Shown here piece after piece: positions 38,930 to 49,100 of a stretch of 64,000 nt of DNA. The position numbers were made by a program, and so were the translations under genes. How positions within the stretch are numbered: the first letter of the stretch is position 1; every line of letters begins with the position of its first letter. A model generated the notes under the pieces. It worked only from the letters and a program-made list of their open reading frames with translations, was not told the DNA's origin and ran no database searches. Location: assembly GCA_008360955.1 (NCBI GenBank), contig LUCM01006405.1, positions 1 to 64,000 on the forward strand, written 5' to 3'. This DNA is from Fasciolopsis buskii (lineage: Eukaryota; Platyhelminthes; Trematoda; Plagiorchiida; Fasciolidae).

Positions 38930-39860
38930 CTGATCAATTGTCAGTCGATTACCTGGTACTCGTGAAAGATGTGCGCACAAGAACCCGAGATTTCTACCAC
39001 AGCCGCTGTTGTATCGCTCATATCTTCCCTAAGACACAGATGATGGGACAAGGGCACTTTCCTTAGGCCAACAATCGCCTTATTCCTTGACTTAAAAGCA
39101 GAATTGCACCTTGTCTTTCTCTGAGGTTCCCCAAACTGAAGGGTGTGTCAGAGAAATTCATTTCAGTTATCCAGTCTCTGGATTGACTGTAAGCCGAGTA
39201 GATGACTTTTACTATTTGGTAGGTTAAATTTCACCTGTTGATCATGCATTGGATGCAGAATCTTTGTCAATACAGAAGGTCTGCTTGATATTTATCAATC
39301 TGATACAGCCACGGCTTCGGCACGACATCAGGTTACCAACCACAGATGGAGTTTTTACTACATTAGTAAGTTTGGCCTTGCTACACGGCTCAGATGCATG
39401 GCCGATATAGACAGATCTTTGAATATTTTCGGTGTCTGGACAGAGTTGTCTTTGTAGTATTAGTAAAATTTTACAGAATAGTTTGCTCAATAACTAGGCG
39501 GTTGAACTTCATTTACTGGGCACTAGGGTCAACTATTTATAAGAACCACCGAATCTTAGTAAGTAAGGATGGTTGGGAAGTTTTTTATTTGAAACAGAAA
39601 GCCTACCTTGCTACATGCCATTCTTCAAAGCAAGACGTTTTTGAATAGGCGTCGAGGGGATCAGTCAAAGATGCGGTAAAATGGCCTGAACACCATAAGC
39701 AGAAAACTGGCTCGTGCAACCAGTTGAACTGCCTGGTTGAGGTTCACGTGATACCAAAATCTGACGTTTCCAGACAAATGATGCGACTCAGTGACGTTTT
39801 CGCAAGCAGAATATGTCCTTTTGTCATAGCTCTTCTTCCATGTGATCTTTCCATTTGTCT
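38930..39860 (+). mobile_element. RTE-like LINE fragment, internally deleted (copy 1)
   Basis: Broken frames of a non-LTR reverse transcriptase and its C-terminal region. In order I see RPTIALFLDLKAEL (RT motif with the first catalytic aspartate), then VSEKFISVIQSL, then VDDFYYLVG and a long open stretch with IQKVCLIFINLI and RLRHDIRLPTTDG, then ALLHGSDAWP (family LYGSETWP), and a degraded RWLGHVLRMPxHRLPRR-like tail near 39569-39620. The palm segment carrying YADD, expected between VIQSL and VDDFYY, is absent, so the join near 39190 marks an internal deletion. There are several stops and frame changes. It is on the same strand as the host gene, about 1 kb after its last visible exon. It is non-functional. 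Confidence 0.72.
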
Positions 39861-39869
39861 CCCACTGTT

Positions 39870-42194
39870 AGTGGGTGCCGCGTGGTGATAGGATGTTTCG
39901 AGGTTAGTGAATGCTCAAACTGAGTCCCATCAATAAATTTAGACCCAAATTTTGTTAACTGAGTTTTATGTTTCAACAGGCCAAAACTTTTTCCCCCCTT
40001 CTTGTGGCTTGAACAATATGTCAGTTGTTCCTCAAAAGTCCCTTCTGAACTGGTGATTAAGAATGTCGGATTTTAGACTGGTTTGTTGCTTGTTCTCACT
40101 TCCGTTTGTTGGACTGGTTAGCAAGAAAATTATAGTAGACCGAAATGCTTTTGAGTTCACTTAATCCAAGATATTCTATTATCCGCATCACTCTTGACAT
40201 GATGGTTTCGTCTTATGCTTACTTCAACTTGTCAAATCATTATTTCAAGAATCAATCTGCACAGGAACACTGTTGTACCCCACCTCGGTCAAGTACCGAT
40301 AAACACAGATCTGGTCAGTGTCCAGCCACTTTTAAAAAATCCCTGTCGCACGTTAATAATTCAGTCTTTTATCATTAGTTTTATTTTATTCTTGTATTAC
40401 TGATAGCAAACAGTTTTTCTGTTGAAATTCGGGTTTGATTCGAGCATCCGTTTATCAGTACAACACAATGAAACCCAATGGGCTAGAATCCAATAAAAAC
40501 TGAGGTAGCTTATTACGCTTGCAAGATATTCACTTTTCAGTAAAGGTTTTCACTTGTTTTTTTTCGGCTTAATTTCATTCAAATTCAGTACGGTCGAATG
40601 ACCTAAGCGAATGCAAAATTGTTAGCACTGTTTATGGCCGTAGACTCATAAGTAGCGAGAGGAATTAAATGAACAATCACAAATCAGCCAATGGCTGTGG
40701 ACCGACCGGAAGCGTATATTCATCGGTTAGACGAATTGTAACAAGAACCATCAGAGTAGAATAAGATATCCTTGGAGTGGTTGTGCCAACACATTTACAA
40801 CACGCAGTAATCTGGTAAACCGATGAAACAACCACGAGGCAATGGAATACGCGATAACAACCGAGGAAAACAGTAGCTACTTTGACCAGATAGTGTACAG
40901 GATCAAGCAGACTACAGTTCATGAGTGTAAATGGATTTTTTCCATTTTGAACAACATTAGTAGTTACCGCAACATGGGACTGAGTATCTCGAAAATGGTT
41001 TTATCGCTAAACCCAAAGCAACTTCGAAAATCGTTCTTCAACTGATTTTTGAAATTAACTTACGTTGACACTGGCCTACCAACGCGTGGAAATCGAGCTC
41101 CTTTCACAAGTACTCCTTTTGCACTACTTATAAGTAACTACGTGAATCCACGCATGAATTCAAACCCTTTAGCAACGGATGTGATGCGCCATGAACGAAA
41201 ATGGATAGGAAATCTGATATTTTAATAATCTGTTTTGTGCATTTGCATTAATTATTGTGTGAAACAAAGGATCTGGATGTTAGCTGAGGGAGGATTGTTG
41301 CGAAAATCAACAACTGTGTTAGTCACTAACACCTGGCGGGTAGCTGAGGTACGCTCATAACAACCACAGGAACTCCAAGATTCCATTTGTGCCCACTAGG
41401 GTTCCTTACAAAAACGACCACAAATGTCACAGTTTCTGAAAATCTCAGTGGTGACCTTTGATTGTCATCACTTGATTCGGATCTTCAATCGTTTCACAGA
41501 ACAACATCGTAATATGACGAAATCACGCGAACCCTAGTGTTAGTCGCACAACTCGAAAACTTGGTCAACGGCAACATGTAGGGTCAGTTACCTGAAAAGA
41601 CACCGGGAATTCATATAAAAAGGTCACTGGTCCGGGTAGACCCAACAGACAGGAAATCACAATAATGGAATAAGAATAACGAAGAATCACACAATGGTTA
41701 GGAAAGAGCAGTCGGAGACACTTCGTCGAAGAGAGAGAGAGAGAGAGACAACAGTGGTATAAATGAATCGAGAATACGAAATAAAGGCAAATATATCACA
41801 CTGCATGTGTAAACTTACTTCCCCACTCTCTTTGTAGACTGCAACTTGCTTCACTGTAGGATTTCACATTAAAATAACCCCCTGCTCAGGTTTCAGTAGT
41901 CACTGCAAAACTTTTGCCTGTAGCTTCTTGTTTTTGCTTTTGTTTCATCTCATCCTTCGTTCACTTTTTGCTCTCATATTTATGTTGTCAGACGGTAGGA
42001 TTTCAGTGATTGGACTGTTTAATGGCTTTCCAATTAGTGCAAAGTTGTCAGTTTCAGTCATGAACTTTGAACTTTCACATTGTAGGGATTTATAGATGTC
42101 CACCTTTCATGTCAGGTACGCCAGCTGAAGTGAAAATTGCCTCATGATGCATTCCTCTGCCATTTAACATCGGAAAGCCTATTGTACGTCTGAA
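39870..42194. other. No recognisable gene
   Basis: Short open frames only. There is the GA microsatellite at 41729, and no domain or RNA gene that I can support. Confidence 0.45.
41729..41748. repeat. (GA)n microsatellite
   Basis: A short uninterrupted GA run in otherwise unassigned sequence between the two RTE-like copies. Confidence 0.85.
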
Positions 42195-42475
42195 ACAAAT
42201 TGTTTGACCGCTTTGTACTCTAATACTGTTTCACTAATGCTTTCCATCATGGAGTACGGTCAACTTTGGGAGTGCTTCCTTAACCCGTTCTCCAATGATT
42301 CCCTTTAAATAACCTATATGATACTGGCGGACGGCAAAATTGACGAAACGTTTATCATCATATGAACAGTGTTTACCAAAGCCCATTTTGAATGCTGAGG
42401 AACGTATTCATTCTGGTGGTAGACGGCAACTCGCTATCATCCGGCGCGTTACCACACCTGATCTAATGAGACCTT
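42195..42475 (+). pseudogene. Possible CR1/jockey-like LINE C-terminal relic
   Basis: A + strand frame reads LYSNTVSLMLSIMEYGQLWE and, after a stop, EERIHSGGRRQLAIIRR. The order resembles the post-RT region of CR1/jockey elements (LYxxxVxPxLEYxxxxW, then RLxxLxLxxLxxRR). Similarity is weak and only by pattern. It may be unrelated sequence. Confidence 0.25.
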
Positions 42476-42698
42476 ATCTGGTTTAATGAAGCTCTGAGTA
42501 GCACGGTCACGATTACCGGCTTCCCCCTCGTGCCTTCCGAATTCAGTCAGAGTGTCTTTGGGAGAGACCTATTCCACTAAATCTATAAATTACCAGGTCA
42601 TAAAAGGAGATGAGTTTCCCTATAATATTTTCGATGGTTTTGAAAAGAAAATAGCAATTACTTTATGCACGCACTACGATGAAATTATTTTACTTCAG

Positions 42699-42808
42699 GA
42701 CCAAATGACTTAAGAAGTGTATCGAAAAATCGACGCGGCATGTAATGGTTTCAATTGTGAATGATATAATATTAATAACACAGCGTTCTTGATAGATATA
42801 ATGTGCCA
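42699..42808. repeat. Dispersed repeat, copy B
   Basis: Homologous to 24918-25028 (see that entry), with about 80 percent identity by eye. Unlike copy A it has no inverted duplication. It passes directly into the hammerhead-like motif at 42811-42842, about 140 bases before the RTE-like LINE fragment. Confidence 0.65.
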
Positions 42809-42810
42809 AT

Positions 42811-42842
42811 GTTTCGACTACCGTGGGTAGTCTTTCGCAAGG
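42811..42842 (-). ncRNA. Decayed hammerhead-ribozyme-like motif
   Basis: On the - strand the order is CTTGCGA, AA, GACTACC, loop CAC, GGTAGTC, GAAAC. This matches the hammerhead core layout CTGATGA, stem II, GAAA, with a perfect 7-bp stem II. The first core box has three changes at positions that are invariant in active ribozymes, so it should be inactive. Hammerhead motifs of this compact kind are known from terminal repeats of Penelope-like elements and from some flatworm SINEs. The tie to the adjacent dispersed repeat is inference. Confidence 0.45.
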
Positions 42843-42984
42843 CAAGTTTTACAATCAATCGAGACCGTCGGCTGTAGGGTTAGTCAGAGCACATTAGGGA
42901 GCAATTCAGCTGGCTCAGGACCACACCGAGCCTTCTAATTAGGCCTCTAAGTGAACTAATCCAGCGGATACTATTTCTCCATCA

Positions 42985-43960
42985 GACGTGGACTTAACAA
43001 AGAAAATAGGTTTTCTTAAAGCCATAAGACAGCTGGATCAGACAGACTGTCACCATCTTTCCTCGCATTTCCGAAGTGTTTTGGTCCGAATTAACAATAC
43101 TCCCGAGATCACTTGGGCCATGGGAAGAAATCCCCAAAGAATGGTGAGTATTGGCGATTGCAACATTTACAAGAAAGTGATAGAACGTTATGTGAAATTC
43201 ACAGAGGATTGTTTAGTAAGTATCGAACCCAAACTGATCTTGGACATTTTCCTGCGCGGATTATCTGGTACTCGCGGAAGATATGTGCGTAAAAACCAAG
43301 CCAGGTCCCGTCCCATTAGGGATTGTGCTGGCCAAACTTCTAATGTGGCAGGCCACATAACATATACGCATCTTCCGTAGACCCACAATTTTTGTTGTCA
43401 TTGATTTGAAAACGGCTTTCAACTCAGTTGATCCTGAAATTATTTGACGCTGCCTCTTGCTGGTGGGTGTGCCAGAGAAATTCATTTCAGTTATCCAATC
43501 TCTGTACGTGAATATCCAAAGCCGAGTTCGATCGTACGGCGATCCTTCACTCGAGTTTACCACAAGGTGGTTTTCATAAAAGTTGTTCCCCTTCATTTTT
43601 TTCTTTGACTCTGTCATCAAGATGGTTATGGTGATAATCTCATCCTCATGTGAGAACAGTGCCATTGACATTTGCTCATACTGGAAGCTCTTTGACTTAG
43701 TATATGCGGACGACTTTGAGCTGCTGAGTTGAGACTCATGTAAGTTGTAAGTTTTCCCGATAGTCTGGACGATAGTGCAGTTATTTTTGGTTTGTGTTTT
43801 GCACCTCATACGTGTTAAAATGCTCGTGTAGGACATGAGCTGCTCGAAGCCGGGCAGCGTTCTAGTGAGGGAACAGCTGGATGAGGTGAACAGATTACAT
43901 GGGTAGTTGTACCTAACCATGGGGCCTATAATCTTGGGCTAGAGCGATTTCTTCCTCCGC
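42985..43960 (+). mobile_element. RTE-like LINE reverse transcriptase fragment (copy 2)
   Basis: The first frame, 42988-43380, carries IRQLDQTD, then CLVSIEPKLILDIFLRGLSG and YVRKNQARSRPIRDCA, matching the family's CxNxRGISLxSxxxKLLxxII and ENQAGFRPGRGCxDQIFT. After a frame shift, VVIDLKTAFNSVDPEII follows at 43397 onward with a TGA inside, then LLVGVPEKFISVIQSLY, SRVRSYGDPSLEFTT, a damaged SPFLFNFVID-like segment, LVYADDFELLS at 43697-43729 (catalytic YADD) and REQLDEVNRL. Similarity stops near 43960, so the C-terminal part seen in the copy at 38930 is missing. A run of 39 bases at about 43466-43504 differs from copy 1 at only two positions, so both copies belong to one family. It is inactive. 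Confidence 0.78.
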
Positions 43961-46199
43961 AAAGGCCCTTGATTAAGAGCGTCCTTCTAGTGACCCTGAG
44001 GGAGCTGCTTCTGGTGTTTCTGAAGCTCGTACGGTACACAGCTAGAGTGCCAAGGCTGGACTACTTGATGGGCTTCCCGCCGACATCCGGATTTGTGCAG
44101 TAAGGCTTGGAAAGTCGTGCAAAGTAAACGGTCGCCGCTTTGACGGACGTAACGTTTTGTCATCCCAGCACACGTACCACTAGATTGCAGCCCTGATGAA
44201 ATCCACGAAAATAACTTAAACCAGAATAATTATAACCCCCTCAAAGTAACGGAAGGTACGTAGTTTGCCTTGTGCATGTTATTTATATCACAAAAATGAT
44301 TCAGTTAACGGTTCCTGTCAGAGTAAACTGGGTTAATTCGATGTATGTTCCTGCTGCGTCTAATCCCAAAGCTGCATTCGCATGATTCGTGCAACTAACA
44401 ACGCATGTGTCTGCATCTCATGCACTGGTTCTTCTGAGATTGGCCGGTTGCGTCTGGTTGTACTTGAAATCTCAAGTGCACGGAATTACCCTTAACTTCG
44501 CATCAATCAGCGATTCTGTAACGGCATTCTCCCGGGGGTATCCAGCCAGCAACACCTTGTTGCCGATTCGTCTTTCATTAGCGTTGACAACGTTCTTTTT
44601 ACTCTATCCCAAAGATCTCGGGATAAATAACGTCCGCGTGTGGTGAACCAAAATTGTTTTTAAACATAAAGACAACTTACCATGCTGTTGAACATTCACG
44701 ATGTTTACAGGTGTCATTCAGCCAATTTAACTCCTCCAAGTTGATAGCAAATAATTTTCTCCCCTGTTGAATATCTGCTTGAAACCAACAGCAGTATCGC
44801 CAGAGAATTTACAGAGGCAGCCAGAGCGCCCACAATCCCTCAGACATTCTATGGAGGACAGTATTTTTCCTAGCCCATTGAAGGCATGCTTGGATGAATG
44901 TGATACACACTTGGCACACGTGATGCGCCAGGAAAACTTGTGAGCCGGTCTTACTTGGACAGAAAATGACGAAGGCAGATATATCACAAGAACAATTTTC
45001 CTAAATTACCCGATTATTTTTGTGAATTGCACGCACACACATACCTACTTGGTGCACGACGCATCCATAAAAGCAAAATCTTATTACCATGATATTACAA
45101 GTAATCACCGTGACATGAAACACGTCTTCATCCGCAGTAATCAACTGATAAAAAACCATCTGTTGTTTCAAGAGAAACATTACGAACAGCACTGCACGTG
45201 ATTGTGTATAGACATGTTGCCATACGTAACCGCGCACCATAAGACAACATCATCTAAGGCAATATTTTACTGCCATGAATATTTCCAACAACTGTTTTCA
45301 GGTTTTTAATGCCAGAATGCTCATCAGCTAGGGAGAATTAGCGGTAGATTCACCTGTCGCAAGAGAGTAATCGGTTATGGTTCGGTTCGATGTTTGCTGA
45401 TATCGTTTTTTTACTTGAGATTTATGATAAACCGTTTGAAATATGAAACCCAATTTTGCAGTTGTTTCATGCTCCATTTATCATGGAGAAAGTAAGGTGA
45501 CATGTTTGTCTCAATCACCGAATGCAAGCTTGTAAGTGTTTACAGCAATGGCCTTTCTGGTTAATGATACCTACGCTTTTCTCATTTTGTTAGATTTTTA
45601 TACTAACTTTTGGGGTTTTCCGGATGATTTTCGTGTTTTTCAAGTAAAAACTAGTACATCGTACTACGTTTTTGAAGTTGAGAGCGGTGCCAGTTGGCTT
45701 CGCACTTATCTTGGTATTTTTCCGAAACGTTTTCCCCATTATCGTTTAAAGTATTGGCTTGTGCATAGTTTTCGGTGAACTGGAACAGCCATAAATTGAA
45801 TCTTGCCTTCCGTTATGTTCATTCCCTCTGTATGTACCGGAATAAACGCTGTCCAGCGTTTGTTACGGTTCGGGGAATTAGTCGAAGCGACAGGATAGTT
45901 GCTAGTTGTCTAAAACGCAATCATGATTTTCATCTCTAATGCGGTAAACCTTTGTAGTAATAGGAGGTTGACTGTGCATGAGTGTAACGTCACGGATTTG
46001 ATGGGAAACTTTCACAGTACCCGCGGGATCTGTGATTATGCTTGTAATCAGTTCGATTCCCGGTTTATGATGCTGAACGTCCAGTACCCTGGGAGCAAGA
46101 TTTGGTTGGAGGACGATCGGAACAACGGGTTAAGGAATCAGCAAGTGATAAGGGTGGGCTAACGTTTTTAAAGAAGAAAGAGGTAATGCGGTACTGACT
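43961..46199. other. No recognisable gene
   Basis: Open frames of up to 86 codons on both strands without recognisable motifs. Nothing here can be assigned. Confidence 0.45.
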
Positions 46200-49100
46200 A
46201 GAAGTCCCCGTAGGACTCGAAATCTCCTGCGTGAGAGTTTCTTACCATTTGTGCTTTTGTCATACAAATGCGACCTAAAATATTTATTATTAGCTGTTGT
46301 ATAGGCCTCCCACCTTTTGCACGCGGGTGCGTTTTTCCTATTTTGCCACTATCGTTACACATCATGATCACGTGTACTGCATGTTTTGGCGCTGTCCAGG
46401 AAATAAACATTATTGCTTTCGGGGAAATTTTACGATGGCTTCATTTTGGCTGATGCAACGCTGGTTGGTATACTCTGTGGACTCCCATGCTTATTGATAA
46501 AAGTGGACTCGGTAGGTCCTTCCTGCACTCCATTTCCCTCGACGAGAGTGATGGTAGCTATTGAGAGTCATCAGATTGATGAGAGAAGTGATTCGGATTA
46601 TCTTCAATGTTAAGATGGAAGTGATGGGTGGGAGTCTTGCGCAGTATGGTGCATTTAGGTAAGTTTTACCAGATAGCAACATAATTTTCTGCCAATTCTG
46701 TGCTCTGATGAATATGCGGCGGATGTTTAACAAGCTGACAGGTGTGTTGGATAGAGATAAGTACCAAGCCCACCAGCATGTACAGTTTAGTAGGTTCTTA
46801 GCTGCCATAAATAGCCGCCACAGAGCAGTCATTGGCTGCCTAAGCAGGTCCTGGCTGTCGCTTTTCGAGTATCGGGATAGATATTGCATAAAAGTGTTAG
46901 AACTTCGGGATGTATACTACCAACTGAGTCGAAGTCAAGAATCGACATCTTGAGAATAATCTATGAGCCAGGTCGTCCGTGGTTGACCGTTTCCGCGAAA
47001 TACTGAAACGAACAGAGAAATCAGACTAACCTAGAAGGTAAAGAATAGGGGAAATTTAATGGGACGTTTTAAGGTAATGGTTGGTATGCAAAAGTGTGAT
47101 GTGCACCTGAGTAAGCTAAGTAATTATGCTATTTAATCGGCCCATATACATATCACTAGCCATGTCGTGAAGTCAGTAAGTCGTCAAGACCGAGCTTGTA
47201 GAGCGACGTATGCCAAGTCTTGCAAGATGCATGTCACCATGGGTGCACGTACTTTATGAACGTGCATGTTTCACGTCAATTGGTTCGTGGCATACAGCCG
47301 CATCATGGCTGCTGGTGTAGTCATCAACCACGACCTACGCATGTTACTTTCAAGACGACGGGTAGCAAACGGCAGATAGCCATCTTTGGAAGAAAGCAGT
47401 CAAGGGACTACACCGAGTTGTACGATCCTGCTCAAATCCGGAATCAATCTGGTGGCAGTCCAGAAAAGATCTGGTAAAACCCCAGTGAAATACGGAGACT
47501 TCGATAATTGCATACGAAAAACGTCCGGAAACGCTACCGGTACTGGTCTAGTACCGGCCGCACAAAACATGGTCAATGGGAATCCAGCACAGCCCTTAGT
47601 AGCTTTTGGTCTTCCTTTGCCCCTTTTTCCTTTACAAGCACTTGATCCATCAGGCCGCTGATTGCGCACTTCCCGCCTTCTAGTTTACAATTATCGTCGA
47701 AAACCCTGACAAGCCAACGACCGGTAGTTGCTTAGCTTAGTGGGTGAATTCAATAAGTGCTTGCTGCGCCTGAAAATCAATGACACGTACCCCTCAAACG
47801 CTCATGATGCTGCGAACAGATGCTCTGAAACTTTACGCCTATAGCAGATCCGAGACGCGAAATTGAAAACGGGTTGCGCAGGTAATTTATATTTAAGAAT
47901 CAATAAAAAATACAATACATACTATTTCCTTCGCAGGACTTTCAACTGGATTTTCGACGCATTCTGTAGTGAAAGAAAGAGAAACAATGAGAAATTCATT
48001 TATGGTTCGATGGTACCTAAACTGATACGAAGTACGTGAGATACAGTACCACATTGATGGTTCATGCCACCAAACGCCGTGGGCATGCAAACGCTTTCCT
48101 TGTTACGCTGCGCCCGTAACTGCGATCGTGAAATTCGGCAAACCAGTTCTTGACATCTCGCTCGATGTTTACCGTCGATTCTTCTTGGAAAGCTGGTATG
48201 CATCTGACGGAATCTTAGGACATAAATAAGCCTCACTCATCGCTGCTGACGGAAACCTGTGGTTAGCAGTAGATATTTTCCTGGGTGAATCCACTAAGGT
48301 GCATCTTAGTTTCAAGTCATGACTTCGATCTATTACGAGTCAGTAATAAAGAGGCTGAGGCATTTAAAGTTTTATGCAGGCGATCACGCAGGAATTTAAG
48401 GGGAAAGCAACAAAAGACCGAATCTCCGCCACAGGTTAACTGAACAGACGAACCAATCCCGAGCACGTTCAGTTCTCAATATACACCGGTTGCTTCTTCA
48501 GAACGCAAACTTGCAACTGTTTATCTAACCACTGGTGACATGGGAACAGAATTTTTGTAGATATCGGAACACGACAACTTCCAGATACCGAGCTCAACCT
48601 ATAAGGAGAAAACAACTGAGTGCACCGAGTCACCAGTGAAGACGGACATTTGCAGCATTTTAGACGCGAAAACCCCAAGTGGACTAAAACGCTGAAAACG
48701 AAGAAGATAATCTAAATTGAACGCATCAAGTGCTGAAGATGAGCTCACTGTGAATAAGGACCCAATACAAAGACCGAGTGTCCCTGCCCACCGCTGGACG
48801 CGTGCCCAATGCCATTACGTGATTTTTGATCAGGATAACAGAAATGATCAAATAAGATGATTTCAGGAGCCGACGCACTGTGATGATATATCTGTTTTCT
48901 AGAGCAGTTGGTGCACAAAAATGCAATTACGTCCGTGAAAAAGTAGGCTGAGGCTATCCTCAACTTTGTCCTTTGCCTTGGGGCAGCAAGCTACTTGGGA
49001 TCCTTCGCCGCGACCAAGGCATAATGTGGGGCCTAGTAGATTCGTTGCGAATGTCTCCTGTGCATTTTGTGTTGCAACGCGATCAGCTGTAAGCCTGTTT

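Noticed and set aside
42811..42842. Calling an active hammerhead ribozyme
   Set aside because: Three substitutions fall in the invariant CTGATGA box, and flanking stems I and III are not evident.
43261..43920. 219-codon - strand frame, the longest in the window
   Set aside because: It is antisense to the RT of the RTE-like LINE, whose motifs are on the + strand. It is a shadow frame.
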